Shown here one piece after another: positions 51,068 through 62,234 of a stretch of DNA of 64,000 nt (within the stretch, counting starts at the first letter, position 1; each line of letters begins with the position of its first letter). Origin of the DNA: Ariolimax columbianus (taxonomy: Eukaryota; Mollusca; Gastropoda; Stylommatophora; Arionidae). The position numbers and the translations under genes are program-made. The notes beneath the pieces were generated by a model. That model was not told the origin of the DNA and did no database searches. It saw only the letters and a list, made by a program, of their open reading frames with translations. The stretch is from positions 18,123,264-18,187,263 of the forward strand of contig JAVGWX010000011.1 of NCBI GenBank assembly GCA_036924085.1, in the 5' to 3' direction.

Positions 51068-52005
51068 AGGGATCGCATCCAGAGGTAATTGAAAGAATAG
51101 CACAAACAACAGGGACGCTTACTCGGCTGAAGCCTATATGGCAGGACAAGCGGCTTGCCATCGGCATAAAAGTTAGACTAATGCGCTCTCTGGTGATCTC
51201 AATATTTATGTATGCCTGCGAGACGTCGACCATTACAGCAGATATCCAGGGCAGAGTACATGTAATGGAAATGAGGTGCTGTAGAAAACTCCTCATCATC
51301 ATGTACCATGTCCTTTGTAGAACGTCGCTCCCATCACAGTCTGACTGAAAGAAACTCGTTCCCTTGCCAAAACACCAGCTTCCGCCACTGTCATACTCAG
51401 GCATTCCTGGATCTCTTGGTGCCATCGTCTTCTTGGTCTACCCCTTCCTCTTTTGCCTGGCACCATACCTTCCATCACCGTTCTCTCAAGACCGTTGTGT
51501 CTCTTGATGTGACCAAAGTATTTTCATTTTCTAGCCAAAATGGAATTGATAAACCAGTTCTCCTCTATGCTCATCTCTTGCCGAATGTCTACATTTGTTC
51601 TTTTCTCTGTCCAGGGTATTCTGAGGATGTTTCTGTAACTCCTAAATGTTACATATAAAGATCGTGTCACGAACGTAGAAAAACGACAGAGAGTTGAAAA
51701 CGCTTTTGGTCCTTTTGAAGATCTGTTCACAACAATCAAAAGACGAAAGATGGCCTGGTGCGGGCACGTCGCGAGGTCTAACGGAATTACCAACTCGATA
51801 CTCTTTGGTTCCGTGCCGGGAATGAAAGGGCGAGAAAGTCCAAGGAAGAGGTGGGTGGACAACATCACTGAGTGGTCAAGCCTTCGTCCCGGTGAGATAC
51901 GACAGGCAGCGGCTGACAGAGAAAAATGGCGTGGGATTTTGGGAGTGTCTTCAAGTGTGCTTCAACGACCTGATGGGTTACAGGATGAACTGAACTGATA
52001 CAGCA
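51068..52005 (+). mobile_element. RTE-like LINE 3' part, split by an inverted LINE piece
   Basis: 51069-51300: Glu-Val-Ile-Glu-Arg-Ile-Ala-Gln-Thr-Thr, Leu-Met-Arg-Ser-Leu-Val-Ile-Ser-Ile-Phe, Met-Glu-Met-Arg-Cys-Cys-Arg-Lys. After a minus-strand insert, 51656-51998 continues Tyr-Lys-Asp-Arg-Val-Thr-Asn, Ile-Lys-Arg-Arg-Lys-Met-Ala-Trp-Cys-Gly-His-Val, Arg-Lys-Arg-Trp-Val-Asp-Asn and a final Leu-Gln-Arg-Pro-Asp-Gly-Leu-Gln. The second half is open to its natural stop, so it is among the youngest LINE pieces here. Confidence 0.82.
51301..51655 (-). mobile_element. LINE fragment nested in RTE copy, opposite strand
   Basis: The minus strand reads Tyr-Arg-Asn-Ile-Leu-Arg-Ile-Pro-Trp-Thr-Glu-Lys-Arg-Thr-Asn, then Phe-Gly-His region and, near 51330, Glu-Arg-Glu. 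It breaks the surrounding ORF exactly between ...Cys-Arg-Lys-Leu-Leu and Tyr-Lys-Asp-Arg-Val-Thr. The ends 'atgtaccat' and 'atgttacat' may be a decayed target-site duplication. Confidence 0.72.
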
Positions 52006-52139
52006 GCAATGATTACAATCAATGCTATCACGGCATGGATCAAGGAACACACTGACTCTAACCAATTTCATGTTATGTCCACAATGGTAGCCGTATAGAC
52101 TTATTCACCTGTCTGATCGTGTGATCCCACTCTCGACTC

Positions 52140-52428
52140 TATCAAATGATGCCTGTACCGAAACCTCGCTTAGTGTCATTGATGGAAATGTGGGGAGTAC
52201 AGGAGTTGGCCCCCACACCTGATAAAAAGCTGAGGTCTTGTACAGGGCTAGTACAAGTCTCTGACACTGCATCATTGACAGCAGTGAGTGCTACTGGATT
52301 ACCTTTGCCTCATCTCTCCACAATCATTTACCTTGCATCTTGTTTAACACCTTCATCCATTAGCAGTCATATAACAATGTACATCTCTCTTTCTGTTCTT
52401 CCTCTCTCTCTCTCTGTCTCTCTCTCTG

Positions 52429-52462
<34 letters not shown>

Positions 52463-52560
52463 TCTCTGTCTCCCTTCTTTGGTTTCTTGTTTCTCTGTAC
52501 TATCAATAAACAAATTTGACTACCAACTAATGTGTGACAAAAATGAACTGTTGTGATCAT
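52140..52560. other. (TC)n-bearing stretch, no gene
   Basis: (TCTCTG/TC)n microsatellite at 52386-52472. A 136-codon plus-strand frame runs through it (Leu-Ser repeats) but shows no motif; considered spurious. Confidence 0.6.
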
Positions 52561-52954
52561 ATAAGAAATTTCAATGTTCACTGCCCACTGTTAGGCGCAA
52601 CACAAAATACACAAGGAAGTAAAGCTCACAAACAAAAATTAGCCTTGAAAATCTGTCAACCGTAACGGCTATCCCAACAACAAACTGTTGGTTATGTCAA
52701 GTAAAGAATGTAAAAATACATTGCCAACTCGCTGTTCATACTCATGGATGTATCAAATAATACAAACACTGCTTCAGTCGGGGATGAAGTGGTAGAAACA
52801 TTACTATAAGAGAGAGATCTCAGCTTCAGTGAAAAGAGGGTAGCCCTTGCTCGCTGTCTTGACTTAATTACATATTAAAGATAGGTAAATTTAGTTCAAT
52901 ATCAGTAATTACTGTCAAATTTGAGGTACTAGAGACTTCATTGTTCTGGTGCAC

Positions 52955-53070
52955 ACACGAATTCATACACTGACCAATAAGTCCTGATACCGCCTTTAAG
53001 ACTACTGTCTGGGGTGGGAAAGGGCGAGCCTTTGTCAATAGAATCCAGAAAGGCAAACCTTATTTCGAAC
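52955..53070. repeat. dispersed repeat family E, copy 2
   Basis: 'catacactgaccaataagtcctgataccgcc' and 'gcctttgtcaatagaatccagaaaggcaaacctt' match 8675-8785 and 9100-9145. Confidence 0.5.
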
Positions 53071-53479
53071 CAAAAACGTCAGCATTTGTTAGAACCACTT
53101 CTTGTCCATATGTCAAATTTTTTATAACAGTAAATCAGGTTCTCAGTTACAGCTGGGTTGGCTGGAACATGTTGCAACCGGAGAGTAAACCATGTACCTC
53201 AGCGAGAGAAGCACCCACTCTAACAACGTTACATCCAACGTTCTATACTGTGGTCTTATAATGCTTTCCTTACAATGTTTCCATGGAATTCCCACTTTTT
53301 CTTCTGCATATCTCATGAAATAATTGTTCCTTTGTGACAGAATGTTCAAAGATCTGCAAGTCAATAATGTTCAAAGATCTGCAAGTCTTTAATGTTAGGA
53401 CTGACCTTATTCTGACACTAACAAGGATATTTTATTAATATTACAACATAGCATATATTAAAACATATCGAGTCGTCTG

Positions 53480-53810
53480 CCGGGGTCTTTGTATATGATA
53501 CGGACACGAATAGGGCCACTGTCTCACTGAAAGCATGTCGTAAGAAGCGACTAACTGTTTGACATGACATAACACCGGCCATGGTTAGATGGTTTGTTTA
53601 GAGCACTATAGATAGCGCATAACAGGCTGCGGCGCTACTTTGCTCTAGTCGATGGACTCGCACATCGCTTAACCACCCTCCGTAAGCGCTTGTCCCAAAG
53701 CAGCACAGCTGTTTGCGCCTAGCCTGCTAAGAAGGAAACCCTTGTGCCGGCTACATCCAGCTCATACCGGAGCTGGGATCTGTACGGGGGTATCTGCTCC
53801 TGTAGAAGAA
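53480..53810 (+). repeat. dispersed repeat family C, copy 3 (most complete)
   Basis: Both conserved blocks are uninterrupted: 'gcatgtcgtaagaagcgactaactgtttgacatgacataacaccggccatggttagatggtttgtt' region (53535-53605) and 'gcctagcctgctaagaagga...ctacatccagctcataccggagctggg' region (53716-53790). No open frame is shared with the other copies. Confidence 0.6.
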
Positions 53811-55190
53811 TGTCGAAAAAGAACTATGCAAGGGATGTAACCCATAAAATGTAAAAATATGTCATATTTAGAGTTATCCCATCATAAAAAATTCGCGTGA
53901 GAGATTCTGGCTTGGGCGTCTCCCCTCTTTATCCAGGTACAACCTAGAACGAGTGAGCTATGGCCCTACACCAGAACCACATGGACGTGTACATTGGCAT
54001 CTGCACACTGAAGGCGATAGGTGTTAATTATCCACCCGACCAAATTTCTCACGCTTGTTGTCGTCCTCGTGCACGACATATGGGGAGGAACAGCTCGCGA
54101 CCCCGGGCGCTCGTCGGCGACGATTGTGACAGCAAAGCCGTGCTTATCACAAGAGCTGAACCTTGAACCTTGACCGGCGTCGAAGTCATGGAGCGAACTA
54201 GACAAGTAACTGGCAGAAGACAACACTGGCTGCTCCTGTAGCTGTTTATAGTAATGTTACAGTTAACATATATGCTGATGCCTGTTTGAACTAGCTCTGT
54301 TGTGGTAACAACGTCTTGCATATTGTTTTTAAAATGTATCTAAAAATATACATAAAATGCAACTAAATGTTACAAATTACCCAAGAGTAGAGTATGTCTA
54401 GAATGCTGCAATAAAAACACACAAACTATTAGAATGGTTTGCTTATTTGCGTGTAATTATTAAATTATGTATATTATTGTGATGCATTCATTACATCCCT
54501 TTCTTTTGAATACATAACCATTGTGAGAAAGTAAACATTGTCCATGTAAATACAGTTCACTACTAGGCCGTGAAACTATTATCTAGCTAACCGAAGATTC
54601 TGTGCTGAGAGTTGGGTATGGTTAAGTGTGCTTATATTGCGTTTGTGCTACTTCATAAATGGTTCAGCGTTGGATATAATGAGTATATGTAAGCAAAGGT
54701 ATGTAAACTTTCTTGTTATAAATTTCTCGAAGATTGTTAAATGTCACTGTGCATATCCAAAATTTAAACTTTACTTTTTCAAAAACAGCACACCCATTTC
54801 TATCATTATAATAACACCAGTGATATAGAATCGTGCATGTTCACAGCTGGCTGAATAAATGTGAATGAAATATTCATAATATGTCATTTGAAATATGTAA
54901 AAATCAAACTGAATCTTATTCCAGTGTCTGAATTTTCATTGTTACATTTTTTAGTTCACAACATGCATAAGTTGGCATGTTCAAGAATGTAAACAAACAG
55001 CTGCTAAAGTAAACATTCATGCTGTCCTGTGTATTGATGAAATTGCATGTTGCACACATTTGGTATATCCTAATAATGGCACTATTAACAGACACAAGAA
55101 GGCAAAGGCCTTGTAGTAATACATGCTTTATTATATCAGACATATATTTGCACATATGGTCGGCACTACGTCTTGTGCTGAATACATTTC
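53811..55190. other. stretch without recognised genes; local CpG-rich pocket
   Basis: Mostly AT-rich. 54055-54180 is unusually CpG-rich ('cgcgaccccgggcgctcgtcggcgacg') and open on both strands (68 and 86 codons), but no motif or repeat partner is seen. Confidence 0.35.
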
Positions 55191-55194
55191 GAGG

Positions 55195-55445
55195 CAGACA
55201 ATAAATTGGTTTGGTCATCTAATGAGAATGCACCCTCATCATCTTCCACTTGTGGCTTACAGTGCTGATAGATCTGGCTACAGGGTAAGGGGATGGCCGT
55301 GAGGTAGGTGGATAGATACCATTACAATGATTCTGCAATGACAAGGGCTCACATTGATCGACGCAATGCACTTAGCGCAGAATAGACGACTGAAGCACCT
55401 CACAACGTTAAACGGCACAAGTGGAAAGAAAACTAACTAACTAAT
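55195..55445 (+). mobile_element. LINE 3' end with (CTAA)n tail, copy 1
   Basis: Reads Trp-Phe-Gly-His-Leu-Met-Arg-Met-His-Pro-His-His-Leu-Pro, then decayed Gly-Arg-Trp-Ile-Asp, ending 'acggcacaagtggaaagaaaactaactaacta'. Same 3' end at 59362-59950 (rc) and 61590-61766 (rc). Confidence 0.7.
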
Positions 55446-55460
55446 TCGCACATATACATA

Positions 55461-55480
55461 TTTGTGTGTGTGTGTGTGTG
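55461..55480. repeat. (TG)n microsatellite
   Basis: Ten tg dinucleotides. Confidence 0.9.
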
Positions 55481-55995
55481 TGAGCTCTACATTATATACA
55501 CATTTTAATAAACATTATAATACATTTTACATACTGTTCCTGATGGGTTTTTTTTAATGCAGCTTTAGAATTGCTTGCAGAACCACTTTGTTTGGTTTTG
55601 TTATTGATGCAACAATTTAGCTACTTCAAACTCAGTAGGAGGTTGGTTTATTTTAAAATGTTGGAATGTCCAAACCTAAAGCTTTGAGAGTCTTCAATGC
55701 TATTGAGGTTAACATTTTCACAGCAAGATAATATGTAGGAACTTAAAGACTGGTGTTAATGTGTTAACTTGTGGATGGTAAGATACTATGTAGTAGATTA
55801 AAACTTGGTGTAAGTCTGCTAACATGTGGATAGTAATATACTATGTAGTAGATTAAAACTTGGTGTCAGTCTGCTAACATGTGGATAGTAAGATAATATG
55901 TAGACACTTAAAATATAGTGCTGGGCTGTTGACGTGTGGTTAAAGTGATCATATGTAGAACATTAACGCTCAATTTGGTCGACTAACATGTTTAA

Positions 55996-56345
55996 CGTCT
56001 TCTTTCTTCTTTGCTTTCAGGATCCTTTGGTCATGTTATATCTACAGACCAGTTGTCGTGATGATGTGTGTAGTCTTCACCAGATCAGAGTTGCTGCACA
56101 GCAACTATTGCCTCAGCTCTGCACTCTCTGATTACGTCTGACATCTCACTTCACTACAAACGAAGTATTCCTGTAGAATATTTTCAGAATTATGTTCCCC
56201 TGTTCCACATGGGCACTAATCAGTGTATGAGATCTTGAGTCAGTATAGATTTTCTAGTATTCTTCAGTGTCCAGTTTTCAAGTGAAATAAGGTAATTTGT
56301 TGGTTTCTTTTGAGTTAGTGAATTCTCTCCATTGGTGTATTTAAT
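55996..56345 (-). mobile_element. RNase-H LINE 3' end in the satellite
   Basis: Matches 50226-50560: 'cgtcttctttcttcttt', 'gtcatgttatatctacagacca', 'ctgttccacatgggcact', 'tgtatgagat' and 'aatttgttggtttcttttgagtt'. The Cys-Pro-Cys knuckle is decayed. 5'-truncated. Confidence 0.75.
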
Positions 56346-57961
56346 TATATCTGCTGATGTTTTGATGTCTCTATGTCAGTAGTAAGATAGTACGTAGCAC
56401 AGATAAGCTCGGTATCAGTCTGTTTACATGTGGATAGTAAGTTAAATGTGAGATTTACTTTGCAGGGCTGGTCTGCTAACATGTAGAAAGTAAAATAAAA
56501 TGTAGGACATTAATATCCAACATCGGCTTCTTAACATGAGGGTAGTAACATATTTTATGTAAGATATTAAAGATTGATGTCCTTCTGTTAACATGTAGAT
56601 CTTAAGATACTATGTACCACACTAAATCTGGGCATCGATCTATTAAAACATGGATAGTAAGAGATTATATAGGACATTCAAGTTGACAAACAGCTGTTAA
56701 TATGTGGATAGCAAGATATTATTTAGCACAGCTAAGTTCGATGTTGATCTGTAAACTATGGATACTAAGATAAAATGTTGAATATTACTTCTCAGGGTAG
56801 GTCTACTAACATGTGAATCATAAAATACTCTACAGTATATTAATGCTTGGGTTCCATCTGTTGACATGTAGATAGTTAGCTACTATGTAGAACATTAAAT
56901 TTTGACGTCAGTATGTTAACATGTAGATAGAAAGATGCTATTTCAGACATTATAGCTTGGTGTTGGTCTACTAACATGGATATTTAGAAAATATGTAGGA
57001 CGTGAAAGTTTGCTATGCCAATTAGTGGATAGTACAATATAATCTAGGAAAATCAAGCTTTCTGTCAGTCTGTTAAGCTGTGGATAGTAAGATATTATGT
57101 AGGCCAGTAAAGCTTGGTGTCGGACTGTTGACATGGGGACAGCAAATAGCGTGTAGGACATTAAATGTACTGTTGTCCTGTCAACATGCGGATAGTTAGA
57201 CACTGACACTAGAGCTTGTTGACAGTCTGTTAACATGTCGATTGAAAGATAATACGCATGACTAACACTCAGTGTTCTTCTGCTGGCAAGTGGATTCTAA
57301 GATAAAATGTAGGACATCAAAGCTTGGTAAAGGTCTGCTGTGGGATCTTAGTGTGGGACATTAATTAACAGGGTCAGTCTGTTAACATGTGGATAGTAAG
57401 ATACTATCTGAGACAGTAAAGCTCGTTGTCAGTGTACATCTTTTGTCATGCAAATATTAAGAAAATGTATAGACCATTAAAGCTCAGTGCCTTTCTCTTT
57501 ACATGTAGAAAGTAAGATACTATTTTTATCAGTAAGGATCAGTGTAGGTCTGTTAATATGTTGATAGAAATAAACTATTTATTACATGAAAGCTCATTGT
57601 TGGTCTGTTAACATGGGGACAGCAGGAAACTGTTTAGGACATTCATTGTCGGTGTCTGTCTGTTAATATGTTGAAGGCAAAATATTATTTAAAACATAAA
57701 ATACATGATATGCAGGACAGTAGAGCTCACATTTAGTCTGCTAACATGTGAATAGGAAGATACTATACAGCACCTTAAAGCTGGGGGTTGACTTACATCT
57801 TTTGTCCCGCTGATACTGATACTATATAGAACCTTAAAGTTTGGTGTTGGCTTACATCTTTTGTCATGCTAATACTAAGATACTATATAGGACCTTAAAG
57901 CTCGGAGTGAATCTGTTAACATGGTGACTGTAAGATACTATGGGGACACTAATGTTTAAGA

Positions 57962-58260
57962 TTGGCCTTAACTTAACTTCATTGTACTTGTTTAGAAGGC
58001 TCTTCAGAGTCTGTATACAACCAGTTTATTTCTATTTGTGAATGCATTAACTGACTCTACTTCTACTGCATCATGCAGCAATGCATTCCAAGAATTCACC
58101 TCTCTCTTACTTAAAAACATATTTCCTAATATCTAATATGGACCTATCTTTAAACAATTTGTAACTGTGCTCTCTTGTTCTTGTAGTCGGCCGTGCTTTG
58201 AAAAACTTGGTATAGTCTAATTTATCCTTTTCATTAATTAATTATAAAAGATCCCGTCAC
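57962..58260 (-). mobile_element. CR1 3' end in the satellite
   Basis: Tail 'cttaacttaactt' at 57966-57980, 'ggctcttcagagtctgtatacaaccagtt' at 57999-58027, then 'gaatgcattaactg' and the C-terminal coding remnant up to 'ctaatttatcctttt'. 5'-truncated. Confidence 0.82.
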
Positions 58261-58506
58261 GCTATGCGGCGCATAGGAAATATTGTATTAGGCCCATATT
58301 ATTTTGTAACCAACAGCATATAGTGGATGATGTGGTCAGCATAACGCCAGCCACCTTTATGTCCCAGATTTTTCTGGTACCCAATTTCTGTGGCTGAGTT
58401 GACCATAGGGGCCGGTTGGTGATTAGAGAAAAAATAAAATGAATTTATACACTTGTATTAAGTCACCAGTCTGTTAACACGTGGTCGATAAGATACTGCG
58501 TAGGAC

Positions 58507-58764
58507 AGTTTGTTTGTTTGTTTTTTTGGCGTTCACTTTATATCTCTATACCCCAAGGTGGTGTGCGTTGCACTTTAGTTTTTATTTTGTCTCTGTTGGC
58601 CCAGTGCATCCGACTTTGGCATGCATTTTATCTTACGGTCTGCTTCCTCCTGCATTTTCTAAGGGTTTGCTTCACCAGGGTAACGGCCAGTGCTGTGATG
58701 AGGATCGAACCCAACACCTTCGGGTTGTGAGCCGTGTCACTTAACCACTAGCTCTCGCCGTCCC
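58507..58764 (-). mobile_element. tRNA-derived SINE, third family, copy 2
   Basis: Reverse copy of 46745-46977: B box (rc) at 58701-58711 reads GGTTCGATCCT, 5' end 'ggggacggcg' (rc at 58755-58764), shared body 'ccgactttggcatgcatttta', 3' end (gtttgtttgttttttt). Lies within the satellite. Confidence 0.82.
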
Positions 58765-58899
58765 CACCTTGGATCGTAAAATTCTTCATCAGTCTAGATT
58801 TCTTCAAATGTGGATACAAAAAAACCGCAGAACAACAAAGATTGGTGTCAGTCTATGAACATGTGCATAGAAAGTTTGTAGGTGTGACCATTATATCAT

Positions 58900-59285
58900 C
58901 TGGTCTGTTAACATGGGGAAAGATGACATTATATCTGGTTGCTGGTCTGTTAACATGGGGACAGATGACATATCTTGGTGCTGGTCTGTTAACATGGGAA
59001 CAGATGACATTATATCTGGTTGCTGGTCTGTTAACATGGGGACAGATGACATATCTTGGTGCTGGTCTGTTAACATGGGAACAGATGACATTATATCTGG
59101 TTGCTGGTCTGTTAACATGGGGACAGATGACATTATATATGGTTGCTGATCTGTTAACATGGGGACAAATGACATATCTTGGTGCTGGTCTGTTAACATG
59201 GGAACAGATGACATTATATCTCGGTGCTGGTCTGTTATCATGGGGACATATGACATTATATCCCGGTGCTTGTCTATTAAAATAG
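58900..59285. repeat. 81-bp higher-order repeat (42+39 bp)
   Basis: 'ctgttaacatggg' anchors at 58907, 58949, 58988, 59030 and 59069 give alternating 42 and 39-bp spacings. The two monomers ('gggacagatgacatatcttgg' and 'gggaacagatgacattatatctgg') alternate, so the true unit is an 81-bp dimer. 81 is a multiple of three and lacks stops on three frames, producing spurious 147- and 121-codon frames. Confidence 0.88.
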
Positions 59286-59361
59286 GGGACAGTTAGACAA
59301 TTTGTAGGACGTTAAAGCTCAGTATCAGTCTCTTTACATATGGAAAGAAGAGTACTATGCT

Positions 59362-59950
59362 AGTTAGTTAGTTTAGTCAGTTTTTATCCACTTGTGTCGT
59401 TGAACGTTATGGGATACTTAATTCGTCTATCCTGCCCCAAGTGCGTTGTGTCGGTCAAATGTGAGCCTGTGTCGCTGCAAAATCACTCTATCATCTATCC
59501 ACCTACTTCACAGCCGCCGCCTTGTACTATAGCCAGATCTGCCAGCACTGTAAGCCATCAGTGGAATCTGATGAGGGTGCATTCTCATGAGATGACCAAA
59601 CCAACTTATTTTCAGGCCTAGAAGTGTAAACGGCACAAGACGTAGTGCCGACCATACTACAAATGCCGTTCATCCGCATTTCGTCTTTTTTGATAACACT
59701 GATGACCTTCCATTCACAAATGGACATTCTGCTTCCACATGCCCTAGACAGAGACCATGTTTCACACTGGTAGCACAGAGTCTTCATAAATATACTGTTT
59801 GTCAGTTGTTCCTTTTTTGCCAAACTAATGCTTGTGTGCCTAAGCCGTGGTGACAGCTAATAAGTTACCGCAGATTCTTTCTGACACCTAGTCTCAATTT
59901 CTTTGTTGATCTTGCCGTCTGTGGAAAAAATACTGCCCACATACTTGAAC
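59362..59950 (-). mobile_element. LINE 3' part with (CTAA)n tail, copy 2
   Basis: The minus strand (59823-59527) reads Cys-Tyr-Gln-Cys-Glu-Thr-Trp-Ser-Leu-Ser-Arg-Ala-Cys-Gly-Ser, then Asn-Lys-Leu-Val-Trp-Ser-Ser-His, with the tail 'aactaactaactagc' (rc) at 59362-59374. Longest of the three copies. Confidence 0.72.
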
Positions 59951-60049
59951 TCATTGAAATACTATGTTGGATATGAAATCTCAGAGTTAGTCTGTTAACA
60001 TGTGGATAGTAAATACTATGTAGGATATTAAATCTCAGTGTTGGTCTGT

Positions 60050-60240
60050 TAACATCATCATCATCAGTCCCATAGCCTAGAAGGTCGTTGAGGCACCGTT
60101 TTTGCAGTTTGTAGTACCAGCTCTCACCATACAACAACAGTGTGTCTTGGGCTGCTACACACCTGAGGGAGCCCATCTCTCTAGGTGGCAGTTCATTATA
60201 GTTGTGTCTTAATTTCATACAACAGAGCTGACACTGTCTT
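60050..60240 (-). mobile_element. LINE 3' remnant with (GAT)n tail
   Basis: The minus strand ends Thr-Val-Pro-Gln-Arg-Pro-Ser-Arg-Leu-Trp-Asp followed by (GAT)n ('catcatcatcatc' at 60053). The Pro-Gln-Arg-Pro-Ser-Arg-Leu ending is typical of RTE-like ORF2 C-termini. Confidence 0.55.
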
Positions 60241-60364
60241 CAGCTAGGGCGAAGGGAGCCAATCTCATAAAGTTCAACCATGTGAACAAGACCGTGAAAT
60301 ATGACACATGTTTAAGCGTAGTGCTATTCATATAGCCGGTGTCCAATTCCAGGAAGAAAATACA

Positions 60365-60545
60365 AAGCGATCAAATTAACCAGTCCAAATAGAAAACAAC
60401 AACACATTTCCTAGAACACAAGCGTAAGTTGTCAACCAGTGTGAATTCCTGGCAAATCCATGGTCTGGCGGCATCTATAATGAACTAAAACAGAAGAGCA
60501 ATGTAGAACCGTAGCCAATTATAGTGCCATCTTTGCTGCTCTCAA
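60365..60545 (-). repeat. dispersed repeat family D, copy 3
   Basis: Reverse complement of 'ctctgttttagttcattatagatgccgccag', 'gtttgacaacttacgcttgtgttc' and 'gttgttttctatttggactggttaatt', as in 12850-13065. Confidence 0.6.
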
Positions 60546-61104
60546 CACTTCGATAGTAGATACTATGTAGGATATTAAATCTCAGAGTTAGTCTGTTAAC
60601 ATGGTGATAGGAAATACTATGTTGGATATTAAATCCCAGTGTTGGATCAAATCTGTTGACATACAGATACTATGATGATGCTATGTAGGACAATAAAAAT
60701 AGGAGTCAGTCTGCTAACATGGATACAGTAAAATTCTATGTAGAACAATACAAATAGTTTTCAGTCTGCTAACATGGATACAGTAAAATGCTATGTAGAA
60801 CAATAAAAATAGGTGTCAGTCAGTTAACATGGATACAGTAAAATGCTATGTAGGACATAAAAGCTTGGTAATATATGTTAATATGATGTTAATATGTTGC
60901 CCGGTGGAAAGGAAGATTCTATGTAGGATGTTAAAGTTTATTGTCAGTCTTTTAATATGCAAAATGTAAGATTATATTTTTAACAGAAAGTCTCTGTGTA
61001 GGTCTTATAAACATGTGAATAGTATATTACTTAGGATATTAAAGATTGTTGTCAGTCTGTTAACATGTAGACATCAAGTTAACATGAGTTCACTAACAAA
61101 CGGT

Positions 61105-61590
61105 GTCACTCTGTTATAAATGTGGAAAGTAAGATATTATATAGGACATTCAAATTCAACATTGGTCTGTTAGAATTTGGATAGTAAGATATTATGTAGG
61201 ACATTCAAATTCAACATTGGTCTGTTAGAAATTTGGATAGTAAGATATTATGTAGGACATTCAAATTTAACATCGTTCTGTTAGAAATTTGGATAGTAAG
61301 ATATTATATAGGACATTCAATTTCAACATTGGTCTGTTAGAAATTTGGATAGTAAAATATTATGTAGGACATTCAAATTCAACATTAGTCTGTTACAAAT
61401 TTGGATAGTAAGATATTATGTAGGACATTCAAATTCAACATTGGTCTGTTAGAAATTTGGATAGTAAGATATTATGTAGGACATTCAAATTCAACATTGG
61501 TCTGTTAGAAATTTGGATAGTAAGATATTATGTAGGAAATTCAAATTCAGCATTGGTCTGTTAGAAATTTGGATAGTAAGATATTATGTT
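61105..61590. repeat. homogenised 56-bp subarray
   Basis: 'ggtctgttagaaatttggat' starts at 61219, 61275 and 61331 and so on, an exact 56-bp period; about 8 nearly identical units. It continues at 61766-61884 after a LINE fragment. Confidence 0.9.
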
Positions 61591-61766
61591 AGATAGTTAG
61601 TTTTCTTTCCACTTGTGCCGTTTAGCGTCGTGGGGCGCTTGAGTCGTCTATCCTGCACCAAGAGTGTTGCGTCAGTCAATGTGAGCCCTTGTCAGTGCAC
61701 AATCACTCTGTCATCTATCCACCTACCTCGCGGCCTCCCCCTTCTTCTGTAAGCCATCAGTGGAAG
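61590..61766 (-). mobile_element. LINE 3' end with (CTAA)n tail, copy 3
   Basis: Reverse complement of the 3' end seen at 55195 and 59362 ('gttagttttctttccacttgtgccgtt', 'cgcttgagtcgtctatcctg'). It splits the 56-bp subarray, so it postdates at least part of the homogenisation. Confidence 0.72.
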
Positions 61767-61884
61767 ATGTAGGGCATTAAAATTCAACATTGGTCTGTTA
61801 GAAATTTGGATAGTAAGATATTATGTAGGACATTAAAATTCAACATTCATCTGTTAGAAATTTGGATAGTAAGATATTATGACC
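61766..61884. repeat. 56-bp subarray, right part
   Basis: Two more units, 'ggtctgttagaaatttggat', between LINE fragments. Confidence 0.85.
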
Positions 61885-62120
61885 ATGTCTCAAGGTCAAA
61901 GGGACTTGCAGATACCATACTACAGGGCACAGTTTAGAGCAAGCGAAGACAAGAATGTCCGAGAAAATTATTGGAACATAACATCTATGAATAGACTAGC
62001 CTACGACTCAAGGAGGCAAAAAAAGCAACCACAGACAGAGAGGGATTGCACAGGATTGTGGAGGTGTCAGTAGGAGTGCTCCAACAATCTCAAGAGATCA
62101 CAGGATGAACTGAACTGAAC
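61885..62120 (+). mobile_element. RTE-like LINE 3' end
   Basis: 'catgtctcaaggtcaaagggacttgcagataccata' reads, in one frame, Val-Ser-Arg-Ser-Lys-Gly-Leu-Ala-Asp-Thr-Ile-Leu; ends 'tcacaggatgaactgaactgaac', like the end at 51975-51998. Joined to the 56-bp array at 'agatattat'. Confidence 0.7.
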
Positions 62121-62234
62121 ACTATATAGGACAGTAAAGATCAATGTTGATCTGTTAAAATATGAATCAAAAGATTGAAAATGTTGGACAATATTTCTCA
62201 TGGTAGGTCTACCAACATGTGGATAATAAAGTAC

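Noticed and set aside
52146..52556. 136-codon plus-strand frame
   Set aside because: Half of it is the (TC)n microsatellite; the remainder shows no motif.
54055..54180. CpG-rich pocket as a promoter island
   Set aside because: Too short (about 125 bp) and not followed by any credible gene on either strand.
58842..59285. 147-codon plus-strand repeat protein
   Set aside because: Produced by the 81-bp repeat, which is stop-free on both strands; degenerates into the non-coding satellite on each side.
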